A DNA stretch of 26,165 bases from positions 1 through 26,165 of the forward strand of contig CAJUMH010000036.1 of the NCBI GenBank assembly GCA_910587145.1, given 5' to 3'. The translations under genes and the position numbers were made by a program. Shown here piece by piece: positions 22,667 to 26,165 of this stretch. A model generated the notes under the pieces. That model did not search any database. It was not told where the DNA came from and worked only from the letters and a program-made list of their open reading frames with translations. Positions within the stretch are counted from its first letter, which is position 1, and each line of letters opens with the position of its first letter. Origin of the DNA: an uncultured Ruthenibacterium sp. (GTDB taxonomy: Bacteria > Bacillota > Clostridia > Oscillospirales > Ruminococcaceae).

Positions 22667-23695
22667 ATGTACGATGTAATTGTTGTCGGCGCTGGCCCTG
22701 CCGGAAGTACCGCCGCAAAGGTACTGGCTGAAAGGGGGCTTCACGTCCTGCTGGTAGAACGGCACAAGCTCCCCCGCTATAAATCCTGTTCCGGCGTCCT
22801 GATTCAGAAAACGATGGATTTGGTGCGGCGCTACTATGGACAGGATGTACCGCTGTCCGCAACGTGTACTCCGGTAGAAAACCGGGGCATGATCTTCACA
22901 GATGATAAAGGTCGAGAGTTCCGCTTTGAACAAGGCGGCTTGAACGTGTGGCGCAGTTCCTTTGATAACTGGCTGACGGAACAGGCGGCAGCGTCCGGCG
23001 CGGAAGTCCGGGACAACACCAGCGCCGTTTCCTGTGAGGAACAGCCCGATTTGATTTCTGTCACGCTGCGGGGGGAATCCTCTTGCACAGAACAGGCCAG
23101 ATACATCATTGATTGTGAGGGTGTCACCGGCGTATTAAAGCGGCAGTTACTTGGAAACAACCGGGATTTTATCACGACTTTCCAGACGTTCAACCGGGGA
23201 ACAATCCAGTTAGACCCGCACTACTTCTACGCCTACTTACAGCCGGAGTTGTCCGAGTATGACGCATGGTTCAATGTGAAAGATGAAATGCTGGTGCTGG
23301 GTGTTTCAGTCAAGAACACCAGCAGGATCAAGCAGTTCTATCAGCGGTTCATCTCCTACATGGAAACCCGCCACGGCTTGCGGATCGGGCAGCAGGTCAG
23401 GGCGGAAAAATGGTTGATGCCCCATATCCGGCCCGGTTGTTCCGTCGCCTATGGGCAGGGCCGGGTACTGTTCGCCGGTGAGATCGCTGGGTTCCTCAAT
23501 CCAATGGGCGAGGGGATTTCGGCGGGGATGGAGAGCGGCTACCATGCGGCCCAGGCCATAGCGAATCACTTTGACACGCTGGACATGATCTACACAGATT
23601 ACCGGCGGAACACCCAGCCGCTAAAGTCTTACATGGAACGCCAGTGGAATTTTGTTGGGCGAATGGCTGACACATTTTCAAAAATGATTATCTAA
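22667..23695 (+). CDS. Geranylgeranyl-reductase-like FAD oxidoreductase
   Basis: A 342-residue flavoprotein. The N-terminus has GAGPAG (residues 8-13) and the FAD-ribose acidic residue at E31 (VLLVERHK). CSGVLI (41-46) follows at the place seen in geranylgeranyl reductases and related group A monooxygenases. GRVLFAGEIAGFLNPMGEGISAG near residue 270-290 is the C-terminal FAD-binding motif. Relatives reduce isoprenoid double bonds or hydroxylate small molecules. The ATG at 22667 has GAGG eight bases upstream; an upstream open frame of 27 codons has no support. The gene stands alone with its own promoter, in the accessory region. The substrate is unknown; a resistance or lipid-modifying role is possible but not shown. 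Confidence 0.85.
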   Translation: MYDVIVVGAGPAGSTAAKVLAERGLHVLLVERHKLPRYKSCSGVLIQKTMDLVRRYYGQDVPLSATCTPVENRGMIFTDDKGREFRFEQGGLNVWRSSFDNWLTEQAAASGAEVRDNTSAVSCEEQPDLISVTLRGESSCTEQARYIIDCEGVTGVLKRQLLGNNRDFITTFQTFNRGTIQLDPHYFYAYLQPELSEYDAWFNVKDEMLVLGVSVKNTSRIKQFYQRFISYMETRHGLRIGQQVRAEKWLMPHIRPGCSVAYGQGRVLFAGEIAGFLNPMGEGISAGMESGYHAAQAIANHFDTLDMIYTDYRRNTQPLKSYMERQWNFVGRMADTFSKMII

Positions 23696-23762
23696 CCAGA
23701 AGGGAGGGGGCAAGAGATAAACCTCGCCCGTTCTTTTTAAACACGGAAAATGTAAAGAACTA

Positions 23763-23791
23763 TTGACATTTGATCCGGTATATTGTATCAT
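23763..23791 (+). promoter_or_regulatory. Promoter of the membrane/Xre cassette
   Basis: Perfect TTGACA (23763-23768), 17 bases, TATCAT (23786-23791), 40 bases before the first start codon. Confidence 0.8.
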
Positions 23792-23798
23792 TAAAAAT

Positions 23799-23814
23799 GT
23801 AAAAAATTCTTTAC
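23799..23814. promoter_or_regulatory. Putative operator of the Xre regulator
   Basis: GTAAAAAATTCTTTAC is a 16-base palindrome with one mismatched pair, placed at the expected transcription start. A half-site GTAAAGAA lies at 23752-23759, just upstream of the -35. Both sit in the longer shared string AAATGTAAA(A/G)AA. The layout suits autoregulation by the Xre protein encoded downstream. Confidence 0.5.
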
Positions 23815-23830
23815 TTTTGGAGGTGTGGGT

Positions 23831-24196
23831 ATGAAGCGATTTTTGAAAAGGCTTGGATTTCATAGCCCGGACGAAATGGAGAAAGCAATTCTTTTCAAAG
23901 CACAGAGAAACGCGTATATCTTTTTGGTCATTTCCCTTTTGGCCTGGTCGCTATATGAGAGTTACAAAGTGTATGTATACCACAATAGGCTAAATTTGTT
24001 TCCTTGTTTTCTGTTGGTAATGACTATGGCCATTCAAACCCTGTCCCAGTTCATAATGACCCGTAATGCAGTAAAAAATGATGAGGATTCATATAAGACA
24101 GAGGCGGTTGTTAAAGTTATTGTGCTGATATGCGTTATTGTCAGCATAATTGCAACCGTTGCTGCCGCAATCGTCTTCATGGGTGTCAAAGTATGA
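23831..24196 (+). CDS. Small three-span membrane protein
   Basis: A 121-residue protein that I do not assign to a named family. The N-terminal 30 residues are cytoplasm-like (KRFLKRLGFHSPDEMEKAI). Three hydrophobic segments follow: NAYIFLVISLLAWSLYESY, LFPCFLLVMTMAIQTLSQF, and VKVIVLICVIVSIIATVAAA at the C-terminus. GGAGG lies seven bases before the ATG at 23831; an in-frame GTG two codons earlier is too close to the site. Its stop overlaps the ATG of the Xre gene (ATGA). Base composition is clearly more AT-rich than the core genes. Small membrane proteins translated together with a mini-Xre regulator are common in Firmicutes mobile regions; it may be an immunity, stress or regulator-tethering protein. 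Confidence 0.8.
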   Translation: MKRFLKRLGFHSPDEMEKAILFKAQRNAYIFLVISLLAWSLYESYKVYVYHNRLNLFPCFLLVMTMAIQTLSQFIMTRNAVKNDEDSYKTEAVVKVIVLICVIVSIIATVAAAIVFMGVKV

Positions 24197-24393
24197 AGAA
24201 CAAAATAAAGGAGCTTCGTAAATTAAAAGAGTATCGGCAAGAAGATCTTGCCGCAGCACTTGATGTTTCCAGACAAACGATTATTGCGATAGAAAACAAC
24301 AAATACAATCCAACACTTGAACTTGCTATGAAGCTGGCGCGGTACTTGGATACAACCGTTGAAGAACTATTTATATTGGAGGAAGCAAAGTGA
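24193..24393 (+). CDS. Mini Xre-family HTH regulator
   Basis: A 66-residue protein that is little more than one HTH domain. RQEDLAAALDVSRQTIIAIENN (about residues 15-36) is the classic Xre/Cro helix-turn-helix, followed by the YNPTLELAMKLARYLDTTVEELF tail seen in YozG-like regulators. It lacks any ligand or dimerisation domain, so an outside signal probably comes from its partners. It overlaps the upstream membrane protein gene by four bases (ATGA) and the downstream one by four (GTGA). It probably represses the promoter at 23763-23791 through the palindrome at 23799-23814. Confidence 0.93.
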   Translation: MKNKIKELRKLKEYRQEDLAAALDVSRQTIIAIENNKYNPTLELAMKLARYLDTTVEELFILEEAK

Positions 24394-24707
24394 AGAAAAC
24401 TTTATCAAAAATAATCCCTTATATAACCGTTTTGGCAGCGGATTTCTATATACTGCCCTGGCTTATCCGCGATACCGGCGCAGCTATGCTCCTGATGTTA
24501 TTCGTAATACCTCTTATTTCCTTTGCCTGCGCTGTGGTTTATGGGGTTTGTCGGGGATTTGATTTTATCTTTCCCATTATGGCAATGATTCTGTTTACCC
24601 CGACTATTTTTATCTATTACAATTCTTCTGCTTGGCCGTACATCATTGCGTATGGTGTAATCGCATTTGTGGGAATCGGTATAGGCTGCATATTTCACAG
24701 GAAGTAA
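24390..24707 (+). CDS. Small four-span membrane protein
   Basis: A 105-residue, strongly hydrophobic protein with about three or four membrane segments: PYITVLAADFYILPWLI, AMLLMLFVIPLISFACAVVYG, FIFPIMAMILFTPTIFIYY, and YIIAYGVIAFVGIGIGCIF. I do not recognise the family. It starts with GTG, four bases overlapping the Xre stop, with GGAGG seven bases upstream, so its translation is coupled to the regulator. The last gene of the cassette, it is closed by a strong terminator at 24776-24817. Together with the first membrane protein it brackets the regulator. Confidence 0.8.
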   Translation: MKKTLSKIIPYITVLAADFYILPWLIRDTGAAMLLMLFVIPLISFACAVVYGVCRGFDFIFPIMAMILFTPTIFIYYNSSAWPYIIAYGVIAFVGIGIGCIFHRK

Positions 24708-24775
24708 AGATTGTCCGTGCGATTTAAGAGCAGCTACGCTACCAAAATGGAGATTGAAATAATTATCTGGGCAGA

Positions 24776-24817
24776 AGCGGAAGGACAAGGTCCAGCCTTG
24801 TCCTTCCGCTTTATTTT
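24776..24817 (+). terminator. Terminator of the Xre cassette
   Basis: A perfect 15-base stem (24776-24790 with 24796-24810, loop TCCAG) is followed by TTATTTT. It separates the cassette from the convergent minus-strand gene at 24829. Confidence 0.9.
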
Positions 24818-24828
24818 GAGAGGGATCA

Positions 24829-25836
24829 TCACAAAATTGCGCCGCCGCCCCAAACCTGGGCCTGCGTGATCGCCAGAACGGTTTCGGTGGGAACACCGGC
24901 GATCTCGTCACCGAAGATCGCTTGCAGATTTCCGCCGCTCATCATGCTGGCAAGCTGGGATTTTGCTGCGGTGGCGGAGAGCAGATCGGAGGCTTGCATC
25001 TGCCGCTGGATTTGATTCTCCACCGCCTGCTTCATAAACTCGGCGTGGCGGGCCATACGCAAATCCCACCAGCTTTCTTCGTCATCAGAGCCGCTCTTGG
25101 AGTAGGTGATCTCGCCGCCTGCGCTGGAGGAACAGGCATTACAGATGTTCCCGTCCTCCCCGATGGCAACTGCCTGGGACATATCCCAGGTACTACCGGG
25201 CATGATGGCCTCGTTCCGCGCTACGTCAAAAGCAAACCAGGTGTCGATCTTTGCATAGATTTCCTGAGCGTAGGCCGGGTCTTGCTCCATGCGCTCCTGC
25301 ACCTTGGGATGGATGACAACAGCCTTGCTCCCAGGCGGGACGTTGCCCAGGGCGTGAATCTCCTTCGGAGCGGTAAATCTGCCGTCAATGGAGCCATAGA
25401 AGGGATTGGCCCCGGTGGGCTGCCAATTTTCCAGCGTTTCTTTTGCTTCGTCCCCGTCCTGGTACAACAGGTAATGGGGGTAGTCGTTCCGGGTTCTCCA
25501 ATAGCCGCTGCTGGCGTCAAAAACGTGGTAGTGGATGTTGGGATACTTGGCTTTCAGCATGGTTTCCAGAGAGGGGGCCTCTACCGCCTCCGTTCCTGCG
25601 GCCTGCACCTGTCCGCCGGAGCGAACCGCCAAATCCATCATCAGGCTGGTGGGCATCGCCGCCATACCTGCCAGACCGCCCAGGCCGGTGGTGAACGTGT
25701 CGGCCCTGCTTCTGCTGGCCTGCGCCGCCATATCCATGAAGCTGCTGCCCTGCGTCCCCGCCTGCTTTGTCTCACGGGCCTTTGCGGGGGTGCTGTATGT
25801 CTGCGCCCCGTAACTCGGTTGAATCGTATTGCTCAT
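24829..25836 (-). CDS. Unrecognised soluble protein, 335 aa
   Basis: I do not recognise this protein with confidence; it has the look of DUF-type proteins seen in gut Clostridia. The N-terminal 60 residues are Ser/Thr/Ala-rich and low in structure (SYGAQTYSTPAKARETKQAG), rather like secretion or flagellum-associated proteins. A central region (about 95-195) has many aromatic residues, including HYHVFDASSGYWRTRNDYPH and HALGNVPPGSKAVVIHP. The C-terminal third is helical and Gln/Met-rich. No signal peptide or membrane span is visible. A CNAC motif occurs near residue 225. A GGAAGGG site lies a few bases before the ATG. It follows another unrecognised gene by 18 bases on the same strand. Confidence 0.75.
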   Translation of the reverse strand: MSNTIQPSYGAQTYSTPAKARETKQAGTQGSSFMDMAAQASRSRADTFTTGLGGLAGMAAMPTSLMMDLAVRSGGQVQAAGTEAVEAPSLETMLKAKYPNIHYHVFDASSGYWRTRNDYPHYLLYQDGDEAKETLENWQPTGANPFYGSIDGRFTAPKEIHALGNVPPGSKAVVIHPKVQERMEQDPAYAQEIYAKIDTWFAFDVARNEAIMPGSTWDMSQAVAIGEDGNICNACSSSAGGEITYSKSGSDDEESWWDLRMARHAEFMKQAVENQIQRQMQASDLLSATAAKSQLASMMSGGNLQAIFGDEIAGVPTETVLAITQAQVWGGGAIL

Positions 25837-25854
25837 TGTATCACCCTTCCTGTT

Positions 25855-26165
25855 TCATACCATATTGAGGAAAAACATATTTGCTCCTGCCGGTAAAGAA
25901 ATCTCCGGCGTAACGGTAGGTGCAGATACCATCCGCGTTTTCAGCAAATCACCGATATTGGAAAAGGATTTTTCCAGCACCTCGGCCTGTGCGGTACGCT
26001 CCCACATTGCCCTGCGCTGTGCTGCCGCCGCCGCAGCCTGCTCCTGATACTGCTTTTGCTGTTCTGCCTTTTTCTTGGCCTTTTCCGCGTTGATTCTGTT
26101 TACCTCGGCTACACGCTCCGGGGAATCACCACAGCCGCCGATATAGGTTACACTTCCATCTTCAT
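25855..26165 (-). CDS. Unrecognised protein, C-terminal part, cut by window end
   Basis: The last 103 codons of a gene that begins beyond 26165; the frame is open to the window edge and stops at TGA (25855-25857). After EDGSVTYIGGCGDSPERVAEV comes a long charged helix rich in Lys/Gln/Ala (NRINAEKAKKKAEQQKQYQE, then an Ala run), probably a coiled coil. It ends in FSNIGDLLKTRMVSAPTV and a short hydrophobic tail ending FFLNMV. It is 18 bases upstream of the 335-aa gene and probably co-transcribed with it. No family is recognised. No start lies inside the window, so it is easily missed. Confidence 0.7.
   Translation of the reverse strand, partial: EDGSVTYIGGCGDSPERVAEVNRINAEKAKKKAEQQKQYQEQAAAAAAQRRAMWERTAQAEVLEKSFSNIGDLLKTRMVSAPTVTPEISLPAGANMFFLNMV

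Overview
The window is a piece of a GC-rich Clostridia-type (Firmicutes) chromosome. The evidence is: a Spo0H-like sigma factor, the order ACT-domain protein / hom / thrB / lysC, a YfmF/YfmH-type M16 peptidase pair next to lgt and folD, AGGAGG-type ribosome binding sites and TTGACA/TATAAT-like promoters. An Oscillospiraceae- or Christensenellaceae-like gut organism would fit, but the genus cannot be fixed from this sequence. About 1-22,030 looks like core chromosome. From about 22,030 to the end looks accessory: it begins at a tRNA-Leu, carries the tail of a dead tyrosine recombinase, and contains a visibly AT-richer stretch (about 23,700-24,720).

Layout. (1) 29-986, minus: a sigma-70 family factor with its own promoter, then a degenerate tRNA-like element and a small zinc-ribbon protein. 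(2) 1145-9243, minus: an array of at least seven genes with one good promoter (TTGAAA-N17-TACAAT, 9437-9465). It holds a variant SDR nucleotide-sugar enzyme, a sugar isomerase-like TIM barrel, two GT2 glycosyltransferases, an FAD oxidoreductase with a four-cysteine insertion, a GT-C-like multispan membrane protein, and an HI0933-family flavoprotein. I read it as a cell-surface glycan assembly cluster of unfamiliar make-up. (3) 9698-10597, plus: a divergent PLP fold-II (CysK-like) enzyme with its own promoter and terminator. Between the two divergent promoters lie 24-bp tandem repeats. (4) 10926-15257, plus: ACT protein, homoserine dehydrogenase, homoserine kinase, aspartokinase and a TfoX-N protein, which is the aspartate-to-threonine branch. 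Threonine synthase is not present. (5) 15604-21699, plus: a VanY-type carboxypeptidase, an inactive plus active M16 peptidase pair, Lgt with a long repeat-bearing tail, and FolD overlapping lgt. (6) 21847-22067: promoter, structured leader, tRNA-Leu(CAG) and terminator. (7) 22139-26165: recombinase remnant, a geranylgeranyl-reductase-like flavoprotein, a membrane/Xre/membrane three-gene cassette with stop-start overlaps, and on the minus strand two unrecognised genes, the upstream one cut by the window end.

The strongest candidates for something undescribed are the surface-glycan operon with its odd redox/SDR enzymes, the Xre plus two-membrane-protein cassette in the accessory region, the degenerate tRNA-like element, and the repeat-tailed Lgt. 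All functional statements are by family recognition from reading the sequence. No database search was possible.
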